Source: Gammaproteobacteria bacterium (GTDB lineage: Bacteria; Pseudomonadota; Gammaproteobacteria; CAJXQU01). From it: 23,725 nucleotides of DNA. The position numbers and the translations under genes are program-made. The DNA lies in the NCBI GenBank assembly GCA_026984275.1, contig JALSSM010000029.1, forward strand, positions 1-23,725. The letters run 5' to 3'. Shown here piece by piece: positions 1 to 8,800 of the stretch. Each line of letters opens with the position of its first letter. Position 1 is the stretch's first letter. The notes below the pieces were generated by a model. The model saw nothing but the letters and a program-made list of their open reading frames with translations, made no database searches and was not told where the DNA came from.

Positions 1-134
1 CACTGGCGAATGGTAATCAGCGTTTGATTGGTGGCAACTGGCTGGTGATTTCACTGGCGCTGGAAGGTGCAGGGAGTTATGAAGAATCAGCTAAGGCAAA
101 GAAGAATTCTGATATATACCTTGGAAAGGAATAG
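1..134 (+). CDS. 3' end of an unidentified protein (partial)
   Basis: The only long open frame entering the window on the plus strand reads from base 3 to a TAG at 132-134 and gives the last 43 residues of a protein, beginning LANGNQRLIGG and ending YLGKE. The segment has a hydrophobic stretch (NWLVISLAL) followed by a Lys/Glu-rich tail. It converges on flhB2 with only five bases between the two stop codons, which is typical of a real gene end. I do not recognise the family from so short a piece. Confidence 0.5.
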   Translation, partial: LANGNQRLIGGNWLVISLALEGAGSYEESAKAKKNSDIYLGKE

Positions 135-139
135 CGGTT

Positions 140-418
140 CTAATCCCCCCCAACAGATTTTCCTTTTAAGCTATAAGCAAAGGCAATGACCTCAGCGACA
201 GCGACATAAAGTGTTTCAGGTATCTGATCACCCAGTTCAACTGTGGCTAATAATTCAATGATTTCAGGTTCTTCCCTGATTGGAATATTATTCTCAGCAG
301 CCAGCTTGAGGATTTCTTCTGCGACTAAACCACGACCTTTTGCCGTTACTCTGGGAGCAGAGGACTCGTCATAATCAAGAGCGATGGCTATGTCTGCTTT
401 TATCTTATTGGCTTTCAT
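140..418 (-). CDS. FlhB2, stand-alone FlhB C-terminal-domain protein
   Basis: This 92-residue protein matches the cytoplasmic C-terminal domain of the flagellar export protein FlhB (FlhB/YscU/EscU family). It has the IALDYDES...APRVTAKGRG strand-turn, the LVAEEILKLAAENNIPI helix and the IPETLYVAVAEVIAFAYSL end typical of the domain. It lacks the membrane domain and the Asn-Pro-Thr-His autocleavage motif; the equivalent stretch reads KADIAIAL. Small FlhB-like proteins of this kind are known next to FliK-like genes and can partly stand in for the FlhB C-terminus in substrate switching. It starts 12 bases after the stop of the FliK-like gene, so the two are very probably co-transcribed. Family assignment is firm; the role is inferred. 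Confidence 0.88.
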   Translation of the reverse strand: MKANKIKADIAIALDYDESSAPRVTAKGRGLVAEEILKLAAENNIPIREEPEIIELLATVELGDQIPETLYVAVAEVIAFAYSLKGKSVGGD

Positions 419-430
419 CTTTCAGGTTTT

Positions 431-1564
431 TTAAATTTCCACATTAATTAATTCGTTGTTATCAGCCAATGTGGATGGTTCAGATTCTGGTTTGCCCTTG
501 AAACATTTCACATCAGGATCAATAAACTTGACATCGGTTAAACGCTCATTTAACTGATGAAGATTGTTTTGGATAAGCTCATAGGTCTTTTCTTCCTCTG
601 CCCATAAACTGGCATGAACCTTTTCACCACCAAGTATCAGTTTTGCGTGGATATTGCCCAGTCCGTCCAGCGTAAAAGATAATTGTATTGACCAGCGTTT
701 CGATGATTCCTGATCTGTTTTCTGCTGATCTTCTTCATTAATTTTTACAGAGAAAACATCAATATGCTCATTCTCTTTGACCGGTAATTCCAGTAAAAAG
801 GCTTGTGAATGCTGTTCTGAATTGGGGAGTGAATTGAGCTGGTTTAACTGGATTCTTGCCAGGGCGGATTCAACATGACGTTGTAGCTCGGGTATGGCTT
901 TATTGTCTGCTAATAATGATAAAAGATTGTTTTTACCTGCGTTCTGATGCTGTGTAAGATTCTCGTTTCTCAGCAGATCAGCCAGACGTAGTAATTTACC
1001 TTTAAGATCGGCGTGAACATTATTTACCTGTTTTTGATCATTTATTCTGGATTCAAAGAAAGTACCGCTCTCATTTAATGCTTTTTTTATTCCTTCAGGA
1101 TTCAATAAATCCATTCGTGATGAGAGCCCTGCCTGTAATGATTGAACGGCCTGCTGAAGAATCTGGGGCAGACGGTGATCAACAACTTTTAAGGCAGAAA
1201 ACAGATCGGATAGCGGTGCCTGTTTGGGTAGAGCTTGTCTGAGTGCTGCGAGGTTAGTCTCAGTTTTTGAATTTGGAAGACTAATAATTTTCAATAAAGG
1301 TTGTTCACCCTGATTGATCACTTTTAACTGTAATTCTGCACCGGGTGGAAGTGATAAGTTGGTTTTCGCCGTTAATTGTGTATTACCAATCTTTAATAAA
1401 AGTGTTGTGTTCGATAACTGCTCTATCACACTTGCCTTCAGAATTTGCCCAACTTGCCAGGCTTTGATGGACACAGGTGCCTGTATCGGCTGCTGATTCC
1501 TGACGGGATTCTGGGTTGCTGAGCCGACGAGTTGAGTTTGGATGACTTTTGATGGACTGATCAC
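431..1564 (-). CDS. FliK-like protein with C-terminal Flg_hook domain
   Basis: A 377-residue protein that is Gln/Asn/Leu-rich, with low-complexity N-terminal and middle parts and a C-terminal domain (about residues 255-360) of the flagellar hook-length control type: LLELPVKENEHIDVFSVKI, then WSIQLSFTLDGLGNIHAKLILGG and LNERLTDVKFI. This resembles the FliK-like proteins paired with FlhB2 more than the canonical FliK, which is encoded separately at 18504. The start is a GTG with no good ribosome binding site, so the true start could lie slightly downstream. It precedes flhB2 by 12 bases on the same strand. A role in tuning flagellar export specificity is likely by family; an exact role cannot be given. 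Confidence 0.8.
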   Translation of the reverse strand: MISPSKVIQTQLVGSATQNPVRNQQPIQAPVSIKAWQVGQILKASVIEQLSNTTLLLKIGNTQLTAKTNLSLPPGAELQLKVINQGEQPLLKIISLPNSKTETNLAALRQALPKQAPLSDLFSALKVVDHRLPQILQQAVQSLQAGLSSRMDLLNPEGIKKALNESGTFFESRINDQKQVNNVHADLKGKLLRLADLLRNENLTQHQNAGKNNLLSLLADNKAIPELQRHVESALARIQLNQLNSLPNSEQHSQAFLLELPVKENEHIDVFSVKINEEDQQKTDQESSKRWSIQLSFTLDGLGNIHAKLILGGEKVHASLWAEEEKTYELIQNNLHQLNERLTDVKFIDPDVKCFKGKPESEPSTLADNNELINVEI

Positions 1565-1611
1565 ACTTTATTTATCGGTAAACAGGCATAGAACTTGAAT
1601 GATTATTGACA

Positions 1612-2472
1612 ATGACTGACACTAAAAAATGGAAAGTACGTAGAAACGGCCAGATTCGTGGTCCTTATACGTTTCAGGTTCTGGAGAAACTGGCCAGGCT
1701 CGGTCGCCTGAAACAGACGGATGAGCTTAGCTCTAACGATATGGACTGGAAAACGGCTGGGAGTTTCGTAGCACTATTTAAAGATACTGATGTAGAACGA
1801 TTGCTGAAAGATGATGAGCGCAGTGGCTGGGATCGGCGTGAGAATGATGCTTCGTCAAGGGATCAGCAAAAACGACAGGGAAAAGATCGTCGCCAGCCAG
1901 AACCGGAAGATGAAGTTTCTCGTCGGAGAGGACGTACAAAACTACTGGAAACGATCAAGGAAAGTCGCGTAGAGGATCATTTTCCACTACTGACGATAAT
2001 TGCTTCCATCGTTATTATTGTGTTTCTTGGTTTCGTTCTTACGCCGTCAAAAGATATTCTGTCGCCGGACTGTGATGCCTCACCCAACCCCGGTGTTATC
2101 TGGGACAATTGTAAATTTGGTCAATTAACCCTGAAAAAGAAAGACCTTTCCGGAGCTTCCATCAGGAATGCTGTTTTGAAGGGTGTGAATTTTCAGGAGG
2201 CCAACCTTAGAAGCAGCAATTTTTCCTATACTGATTTATCCAAGAGCAATCTTAAAAAGGCTAATCTTGAAAAAGCGGTTTTAAAAGGAGCCAATCTACA
2301 ATTTGTAAATTTGGCATCCGCTTCATTAATAGATGCAGATTTGAGCCATGCTGATCTTAGAGGTTCAAATTTGGAGGATGCGGATTTTACCCGGACAATT
2401 CTTGATAAGGCTATCTGGGAGGATGGAAAAGTGTGTGGTAGAGATTCGGTTGGCGTCTGTCGCCCAGAATAG
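1612..2472 (+). CDS. GYF-type domain, transmembrane and pentapeptide-repeat fusion protein
   Basis: A 286-residue protein with three parts. Residues 5-56 are a GYF_2/DUF4339-like module (WKVRRNGQIRGPYTFQVLEKL...DMDWKTAGSF). Residues 70-110 are a very basic linker with repeated Asp-Arg-Arg. A single membrane helix lies at about 125-143 (LLTIIASIVIIVFLGFVL). Residues 168-262 are pentapeptide repeats of the A(D/N)LXX type (EANLR, ANLEKAVLKGANL, ADLSHADLRGSNLEDADF), expected to form a right-handed beta-helix outside the inner membrane. Four Cys flank the repeat region. I chose the ATG at 1612; an in-frame TTG two codons upstream (1606) is possible and neither has a clear ribosome binding site. 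The gene is divergent from the FliK-like gene with 47 bases between starts. Function unknown. Confidence 0.8.
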   Translation: MTDTKKWKVRRNGQIRGPYTFQVLEKLARLGRLKQTDELSSNDMDWKTAGSFVALFKDTDVERLLKDDERSGWDRRENDASSRDQQKRQGKDRRQPEPEDEVSRRRGRTKLLETIKESRVEDHFPLLTIIASIVIIVFLGFVLTPSKDILSPDCDASPNPGVIWDNCKFGQLTLKKKDLSGASIRNAVLKGVNFQEANLRSSNFSYTDLSKSNLKKANLEKAVLKGANLQFVNLASASLIDADLSHADLRGSNLEDADFTRTILDKAIWEDGKVCGRDSVGVCRPE

Positions 2473-2492
2473 TCTGACCACAAGTTCTTTAT

Positions 2493-2710
2493 ATTTAAAC
2501 CTGAACTCGGGATAAGGGATAGCCATCCAGCACGCCGCTTTTAGCAACTCTCGGCGTTGGAGCTGCTTCCAATAGCGCGCTATTGCTGCGCACTCCGCCT
2601 TGATAGTCACTAAAAGCAGTGCACTGGACAAAACGCCTCAGATAATTTCATAGACCTTATTGGATCTTAATGTTTTTATGACCATCCTTATCCCGAGTTC
2701 AGGTTATTTA
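2493..2710. mobile_element. MITE-like element with 20-bp terminal inverted repeats
   Basis: A perfect 20-bp inverted repeat, AACCTGAACTCGGGATAAGG, lies at 2498-2517 and in reverse complement at 2686-2705, and the two ends bound 208 bp. Directly outside both ends is the same five bases, ATTTA (2493-2497 and 2706-2710), a plausible target-site duplication, although AT-rich. Inside there is a second inverted pair, GCTTTTAG at 2537-2544 with CTAAAAGC at 2610-2617, and a central 16-bp palindrome CAATAGCGCGCTATTG at 2570-2585. There is no credible transposase frame. This is what a non-autonomous miniature transposable element, or the shrunken remnant of an insertion sequence, looks like. The family cannot be assigned from this window alone. 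Confidence 0.75.
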
Positions 2711-2789
2711 TTAAAGTCATTTCTATGTTTGCCGAAATATTATTTATAAACCAATAGATAATGGAGTGCCACCAGGCAACGAACAAGGA

Positions 2790-4082
2790 ATGTACGCCAA
2801 ATATTTCAAATTCAAAAGCAAGCCTTTTGGATTAAATCCTGATCCAAAATTTTTCTTTAATAGCAACACACATAAAAGAGCCCTTTCCTGTCTTGGCTAT
2901 GGTTTAGGGCAAGGTCAGGGGATTGTCGTGATCACGGGTGAGCCTGGAACTGGTAAATCAACATTGATGTCAGCTTTGATCTATATGTTGAAACAAACCA
3001 ACATTATGACGGCCAGAATCATCAATACACAATTACAAAGCGATGAGATGTTGAGATATGTCGTAGCTGAACTTGGTCTGCCGTATGAAGAATTATCAAA
3101 AGTTTCGCTTTTGAAATCTTTGGAATCTTTTCTGGAAGATTGTCGATCCAGAGGAAAGCGAATCATTGTGATCATTGATGAAGCGCAAAACCTGTCTGAT
3201 TCTGCCATCGAAGAGATAAGGATGTTAATGAATCTGGTGAATGGCAATGAAGCATTGCTGCAATTTGTCCTGCTGGGCCAGACAAGGTTGCAGGAACTAT
3301 TGTATAGCGAAGTCTGTGAACCATTACGGCAACGCATAGTGACTTCTTACAAGCTTGAACATCTCAAAGAAGAAGAGACAAAAGCTTATATTATACAAAG
3401 GCTCAGAACAGTCGGCTGGGTCGGTGATCCTGATTTTTCTCCAGGATCATTTATTGCCATTTACGAACAGACTGGTGGGGTACCTGCAAAAATAAACATG
3501 CTTTGTGGAAAAGCGCTCCAGGCGGCCTGTCTTAATGATTCACATGAGATTACGGAAGAAGATATTCTGAACGTAACATTGGAAATAAATAATCGTTTTT
3601 CTGATCAGGACTTTTCGACATCAGTGGTTGAGGGGATTATTAACGCACTTGTTGAGAATCGAAAAGATCATCTTGCTGAAGTAAACCCTGACACTCAGGA
3701 AGATAATTTGCCGGATCGGCAAGAAGATCTCAAAGAGGAATCAACTTTGCCACTCGACTCGCTAAATGAGGAAGAGATCGAACTCATTGATATCAACAGT
3801 CGGGAGGAAGCTGTCCCATTGGTCTCTGATCAAATTACAATCGATCAGGCTTTAATTGAAGTAAATAATGGTCAACTTGATCAAGAACTGGATGGAGAAA
3901 TTGAAAGTTGGCTTCATCAGCAAAAAAATCGAATTAAAACATCAAGGCAGAACCAATCAGGATCTTTAAAAAATAAAACGAGCACATCAAAAAATAAAGA
4001 ACCAAATCCTGAAACTCATCACCCTTTGGAATTGCTACATCCTGATGATTTGGAAAAAACAATTGAAGATCCTCCATTTTAA
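2790..4082 (+). CDS. ExeA/MshM-type AAA ATPase with acidic C-terminal tail
   Basis: A 430-residue protein opening with the hallmark MYAKYFKFKSKPFGLNPDP of the ExeA/GspA and MshM secretion-ATPase family. Walker A is GEPGTGKST (50-58), Walker B is IIVIIDE (125-131), a sensor-like segment FVLLGQ lies near 159-164, and LRQRI is a likely arginine finger. Residues after about 270 form an Asp/Glu-rich, then Lys/Asn/Ser-rich tail with no recognisable peptidoglycan-binding domain and no membrane helix. Such ATPases serve type II secretion, type IV pili or polysaccharide export; no partner is seen here. I chose the ATG at 2790 because it matches the family start; an in-frame GTG at 2766 would add eight residues. 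The gene lies directly downstream of the MITE-like element, which probably altered its promoter region. Confidence 0.82.
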   Translation: MYAKYFKFKSKPFGLNPDPKFFFNSNTHKRALSCLGYGLGQGQGIVVITGEPGTGKSTLMSALIYMLKQTNIMTARIINTQLQSDEMLRYVVAELGLPYEELSKVSLLKSLESFLEDCRSRGKRIIVIIDEAQNLSDSAIEEIRMLMNLVNGNEALLQFVLLGQTRLQELLYSEVCEPLRQRIVTSYKLEHLKEEETKAYIIQRLRTVGWVGDPDFSPGSFIAIYEQTGGVPAKINMLCGKALQAACLNDSHEITEEDILNVTLEINNRFSDQDFSTSVVEGIINALVENRKDHLAEVNPDTQEDNLPDRQEDLKEESTLPLDSLNEEEIELIDINSREEAVPLVSDQITIDQALIEVNNGQLDQELDGEIESWLHQQKNRIKTSRQNQSGSLKNKTSTSKNKEPNPETHHPLELLHPDDLEKTIEDPPF

Positions 4083-4088
4083 GTCTGT

Positions 4089-4123
4089 TCAAGCATTAAC
4101 TGACAGATGATCTCCATGCTTGA
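4089..4123. other. Hairpin downstream of the ATPase gene
   Basis: TCAAGCAT at 4089-4096 pairs with ATGCTTGA at 4116-4123 (8 bp, 19-nt loop), seven bases after the ATPase stop codon. There is no T-run after it, so it is not a classical intrinsic terminator. It may stabilise the 3' end or be chance. Confidence 0.3.
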
Positions 4124-4177
4124 GAAATAATCCATCTTTCAGTATTGTCGGTAGTAAGACAATCATGGAGTTTGAGG

Positions 4178-5056
4178 ATGGAAAATCAGAAACCGAAACT
4201 GGGTTTTCTCGGTATCGGTCTTATGGGGAAACCAATGATCTTACGCCTCCTGGAGGCGGGTTATCATGTCATCGTCTGGAACCGCACACCTGAAAAACTA
4301 CAACCTGTCCTAGAGAAAGGTGCCCACAAAGCGAATACTCCTCAGGAAGTAGCAGAAGCAGCTGATATTTTGTTGCTTTCACTGGCGGATACCCATGTTG
4401 TTGAGCAAGTCGTTTTTGGTGACGATGGAGTATCCAGAGGTGGCAGCAAAGATAAATTGCTGGTCGATCTGTCCAGTATTGAACCGGAAGCTACGCAGCG
4501 TTTCGCCAAAAGACTTGAACAAGAATGTGGTATGGACTGGCTGGATGCACCGGTATCAGGCGGAGTGTCAGGAGCGGAGCAGGGCACACTGGCAATTATG
4601 GCGGGTGGCAGGAAAGAGAGTTTTGAACGAGTGGCCACGATCATGGCGTCTCTGTCACAGCGTTTTACTCATATGGGAGAAATTGGAGCGGGCCAGATAA
4701 CCAAAGTCTGTAATCAGATGATCGTGAGTTGCAATGCCTTGGTGATCGCCGAGGTGATTGCACTGGCCAGAAAAGCGGGTATTGATGCTGAAAAAATTCC
4801 ACAAGCGCTGGCAGGCGGGTTTGCCGATTCAAAACCATTACAGATCCTGGGCCCACAAATGGCAACAGATACCTTTGAGCCGATAAAATGGCACGTGCGG
4901 ACATTATTAAAAGATTTAGATACGGCGGTTTTGTTATCCAGAAATGAAGGTAGTGCTATACCCATGTCGGCATTAGGCGCACAATTGATGCGACAACATT
5001 CCAGTCATGGTTTTCAGGAATCAGATCCTGCAACACTGGTCAAACTCTATAAATAA
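4178..5056 (+). CDS. garR: 2-hydroxy-3-oxopropionate (tartronate semialdehyde) reductase
   Basis: A 292-residue beta-hydroxyacid dehydrogenase expected to reduce tartronate semialdehyde to D-glycerate with NAD(P)H in the cytoplasm. The Rossmann motif GIGLMG lies at 12-17 and the cofactor-sensing WNR at 34-36. The substrate loop DAPVSGGVSGAEQGTLAIMAGG spans 123-144, the catalytic Lys is K176 in GQITKVCNQ with N180 after it, and D247 sits in the conserved LLKDLD. I chose the ATG at 4178, with GGAG seven bases upstream; a TTG at 4145 would add 11 residues not typical of the family. It is followed after 12 bases by hydroxypyruvate isomerase, its usual partner, which supports tartronate semialdehyde as substrate over 3-hydroxyisobutyrate. 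The pair would link hydroxypyruvate and glycerate, with or without glyoxylate input. Confidence 0.88.
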   Translation: MENQKPKLGFLGIGLMGKPMILRLLEAGYHVIVWNRTPEKLQPVLEKGAHKANTPQEVAEAADILLLSLADTHVVEQVVFGDDGVSRGGSKDKLLVDLSSIEPEATQRFAKRLEQECGMDWLDAPVSGGVSGAEQGTLAIMAGGRKESFERVATIMASLSQRFTHMGEIGAGQITKVCNQMIVSCNALVIAEVIALARKAGIDAEKIPQALAGGFADSKPLQILGPQMATDTFEPIKWHVRTLLKDLDTAVLLSRNEGSAIPMSALGAQLMRQHSSHGFQESDPATLVKLYK

Positions 5057-5068
5057 TAAGGAAAACAC

Positions 5069-5839
5069 ATGCCAAAATTCAGTGCAAACTTATCAGTATT
5101 ATTTACCGAGAATTCATTACTGGATCGTTTTCAGGCAGCAGCAGATACAGGTTTTAAGGCCGTTGAAATTCAGTTTCCCTATACTGAAAAAGCACGGGAT
5201 CTAAGAACAGCTGCGGATGAGGCGGGTGTAGAAATTGTTTTGATCAATGTCCCGGCAGGGGATTTATTAGAGGGTGGAAAAGGTCTGGCGGGAATACCCG
5301 GAAAAGAACAGGAATATCAAGAGACACTGGATCAGTGCCTTAGTTATGCAGAAATTTTAGAGCCACGTTGTATCAATGTTCTCGCAGGCCGTGAGGAAGA
5401 TTCTGAAAAACACCATGAATGCCATCGAACCTTTGTCTCAAACCTACGACACACAGCAGAATCACTGGACAGGCTTGGGATAACGACTGTTTTTGAAGCG
5501 GTTAATATTCATGATATGCCGGGTTTTCTGGTGCATAATCTTCGTGAACAAATCGAAGTGCTCGAAGAAGTTCAACATCCTGATGTGATGCTGCAATATG
5601 ACGTTTATCATATGCATCGAATGGGTGAGCATGTCTGTGAGAATATTTTTGAACATGCTCATATCATTGGACATATCCAGTTTGCAGATGCTCCTGGACG
5701 TGGTCAGCCCGGAACAGGTGAGATCGATTTTGATGCAGTCTTCAAAGCGATTGATGATTCTTCTTTCAATGGTTGGACAGGCGCTGAATACAACCCGGTG
5801 AGTTCGACTCATGAGAGTCTTGGCTGGTTAGAAAAATAA
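5069..5839 (+). CDS. hyi: Hydroxypyruvate isomerase
   Basis: A 256-residue xylose-isomerase-like TIM-barrel protein, close to the usual length for Hyi (about 258). It is expected to interconvert hydroxypyruvate and tartronate semialdehyde without cofactor. The two family catalytic glutamates are visible as E143 (TVFEAVNIHDMPGF) and E240 (GWTGAEYNP), and D178 and Q204 fit the remaining metal or active-site positions. The N-terminus MPKFSANLSVLF is typical of the family. The start is supported by AAGGA seven bases upstream and it lies 12 bases after garR, so the two form an operon. It converges on bcsC with only 19 bases between stops and no obvious terminator. Confidence 0.9.
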   Translation: MPKFSANLSVLFTENSLLDRFQAAADTGFKAVEIQFPYTEKARDLRTAADEAGVEIVLINVPAGDLLEGGKGLAGIPGKEQEYQETLDQCLSYAEILEPRCINVLAGREEDSEKHHECHRTFVSNLRHTAESLDRLGITTVFEAVNIHDMPGFLVHNLREQIEVLEEVQHPDVMLQYDVYHMHRMGEHVCENIFEHAHIIGHIQFADAPGRGQPGTGEIDFDAVFKAIDDSSFNGWTGAEYNPVSSTHESLGWLEK

Positions 5840-5858
5840 CTCGATATCAGCAGTTCCT

Positions 5859-8800
5859 TTACTCATTCCATGGTCGTTCGGGCAGGTCCATACTGAAAAC
5901 AGCAGGTCTGTCAAAAAGATTGATTCGTAGCATTAATCCTCCACCAAGATCATCAAAATCAGGGGATTGAGTAATATTCAGAAAACCACCAATCTGGATC
6001 CAGGGAGTGACTCTGTAGACCGCAGAAAGCTGGGTGTCAAAGGCCACTCCATCACTGTCATCACCATTCAGGATTGGGCCTGTGTTAGATAAGGGGAAGG
6101 CAAAGGCATTATCTTCAGCAGTATATTGGTAGCCCAGAGCAGCTCGTCCCTTGATGATAAATTGCCGGGCTTCTTCGGTCTGGAAGTTGACCTCAGCACT
6201 CAGTCTGTGGAAAGCATCCGGGCTAAAGTAACCACCATGGCCAAAGGTAAAAAAGCGGCGATTTTCATCGTAGTGGTCAAATCGATACGCAGGACCCACG
6301 GTCAGGTATTTAAAACTATCGCGATCAATGTTGTAGCCCAGAGAGGTCCAGAAGCCAAAGTGATTATTATCTGCCACAGAAGCCCCATCCAGTTTTCCGT
6401 ACAGACCTCCGGTTGTTAATGTCCAGCTGTCATTAAACTGGTAACGCATATCGCCCTGAATACCTGTTTCAACAACACGACCCCATTTATTGCCCGTGAC
6501 TGGATCAACAATACCGGAAATGGATAGGATGGATTCCTGTTTATTTTTTCTGAATAACTTCAGACTATACTGATTCATTCCATGTGGACCATGTCGCCAG
6601 TCCACACCTATCTCACCGGTCAATACACCACCAAGTTCGCCGCCTAATGGCGTAGTGCCAATCGAAAAGTGAGGTGAAACATCGGCTTCATATCGATAGC
6701 TCAAATGTGGTTCAATCAGTAATGATTCTTCTTCCGTGGGTGTTATTGTAAATGTGTTGAATAATCGGTTGGCGTTACTTCCAAGCTCAGCATTATTAGC
6801 CGCTGATCCACTATCGAGATTCATGAAATCCAGACTTGCATAAAAATGATTTCTTCCTGCAAAGGCGCGTCCTGCCAGCTCAGCACCAATCATATCCAGT
6901 TGTCCAAGTCCTTCTTCACCACTACGGTGACGGGCATAGGGCATTAAAGATACGGCCGCTGTATCGACGTTTTTCAGTTCAGGAAGAAGATTAACACGAG
7001 TATTTTCTGCCAGGACAAACTGATCTTTATGGTAATACTGAATCGCATGTAGATCAGACACGTGGTCTTTCAATGGGCCACCCAGTTCATTTGCCAGTTC
7101 TTCCATATGCATCTCATCTTCCTCATTACCCAGAGCTGTCAATGTAGTGAATAAACCATCGGCACTTTGCTGATCCGGATTTTCTCTATAGAGTTTTTCG
7201 AAATCTTCAGCGGCTTCGCTAACATTTCCCAGTTGATATTTATTCCATGCAATCAGGTTATCCGCCTCCGGGCTGGGGTTCAGTTCGGCACTTTCCCGGG
7301 CCAGCGCAAGGCTTTGGGTATAGTTTTGGTTTGCATACTCGCGCCTTGCTCGTTCGAGCAGTAACTCACTGTGTAACTGATTAATATTGTGAGTGACATT
7401 ATTGGATTTCTGGCGCCATTTTTCGGTTATTTTTTCGGCTCCTTCTATATCCCCCATTTTCTGTTTGATCAAAGCCAGACTGTAGGCATTGTCAACGTTC
7501 GGGCACCATGCCATTGAACGTTCAAACCAGAATAATGATGATCCGTGATCACCTTTTTCAAGATAAGCCCAGCCTGCCGCAGATGCCATTTCACAATCTT
7601 CAAGCTCGATCAATCTATCTGCAATTCTAAGAACCTTTAATTCAACCGAACGAAAATTCTTGTGATCGAGTTCTTCACCGATCCAGTTTTTATAAAAAAG
7701 ATAATAAAGATCGGATATTTCACTCTGAACAGCAGGCTGATCAGTTGGGATCCGTGTGGAGCTGAGAAAAGACAACGGGCCGCAGTCTTCGGCCCCCAAC
7801 GCCCTGGTTCTTTCGTATTCATGAATTTTGATGGAACTGAGAACAAGTCCACGTGCACTATCGATTTCGGCCTGTTCCTGGTAAAGCAACTTAAACTGTG
7901 TTGCGGCCTCGTGATAACGGGAAAGGTTGTAGAGACTCCAGGCTTCAAACATTTTTAGTGATCGGATAGTCTTCTTTTGAGCTAAACTGATCCGACCTTT
8001 TTGTGTTGTTTTTTCCAGTGCCGCTTGTGATATGGCAAGACTGGCCTGATAGTTTCCCTGATTATATTTTCTGACAGTTTTTTCCAGTGCAATCTCAGTC
8101 ACCGTTCTTTTTCGGGTGACAGGTTTCACCTGAATCGTTGGTGCTGCAAACAGGGTTACCATTCGAGGTTCACGGGTTTTCCATTCTTCTATAATGGTTT
8201 TGGATTCATTGATTTGTTGAGAACCTTTGAGTGCCAAAGCCAGACCATAGGCAGTGTCCGGATCCGGTTGCCAATCATGAGCGAGACCAAACCAGTTACG
8301 TGCCAGTGCTGGATTTTTAAGTTGCAATTCCCACCAGCCAAGTAATGAAGCCATTTTTGCATCTTTGCGATCAATGACAGGTTTTTGTAAAAACTTGACA
8401 GGTTCTTCTGCCTCATTCATGGCTTTTCTATCCCAGGCATCCGTGAACCAGCCTGAGAAGAAATCATAGCGAAATTGATCAATATTCTTTTTCTCAAAGG
8501 CCGTGTGGGGTTTATTCATTTCAATGTCGATCAGAGCAAGGGTCTTTTTGTAAGGCAGTTGGGTTGATGCTCTTTGTAATGTCACCAGTCGCAGATCAGG
8601 GTCAGAACATTTTTCCATCATGTTTTTATAGTGAGCAAACAACTCCTCCCTCTTTTCTTGTGCATAGAGAGCATTGCCCAGCGTCCACATATGATCAGGA
8701 TCTTTACAGGTAAACGCAGACGGAGACTGTTTTGAAAGAGTGATGATCTGATCGTAATCTTCTACGGTCGCCGCTTTTTTGATCTCTCCCCGGATTTTTG

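Noticed and set aside
2365..2631. 88-residue minus-strand open frame across the MITE-like element
   Set aside because: It reads through the element's inverted repeats into the pentapeptide gene antisense strand and shows no protein family; it is not a transposase remnant I can recognise.
4144..4163. ATTGTC/GACAAT inverted repeat just before the reductase start
   Set aside because: Only six base pairs with an eight-base loop; too likely by chance to list as a feature.
4145..4177. Upstream TTG start for the reductase
   Set aside because: The 11 extra residues are not typical of the family and the ATG at 4178 has a well-placed GGAG.
5462..5812. 116-residue minus-strand open frame inside hyi
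   Set aside because: Antisense shadow of a well-conserved enzyme gene with no ribosome binding site or family match.
7637..7948. Open frames on both strands inside bcsC
   Set aside because: They overlap the bcsC frame, which is continuous and conserved; the short frames have no domain features.
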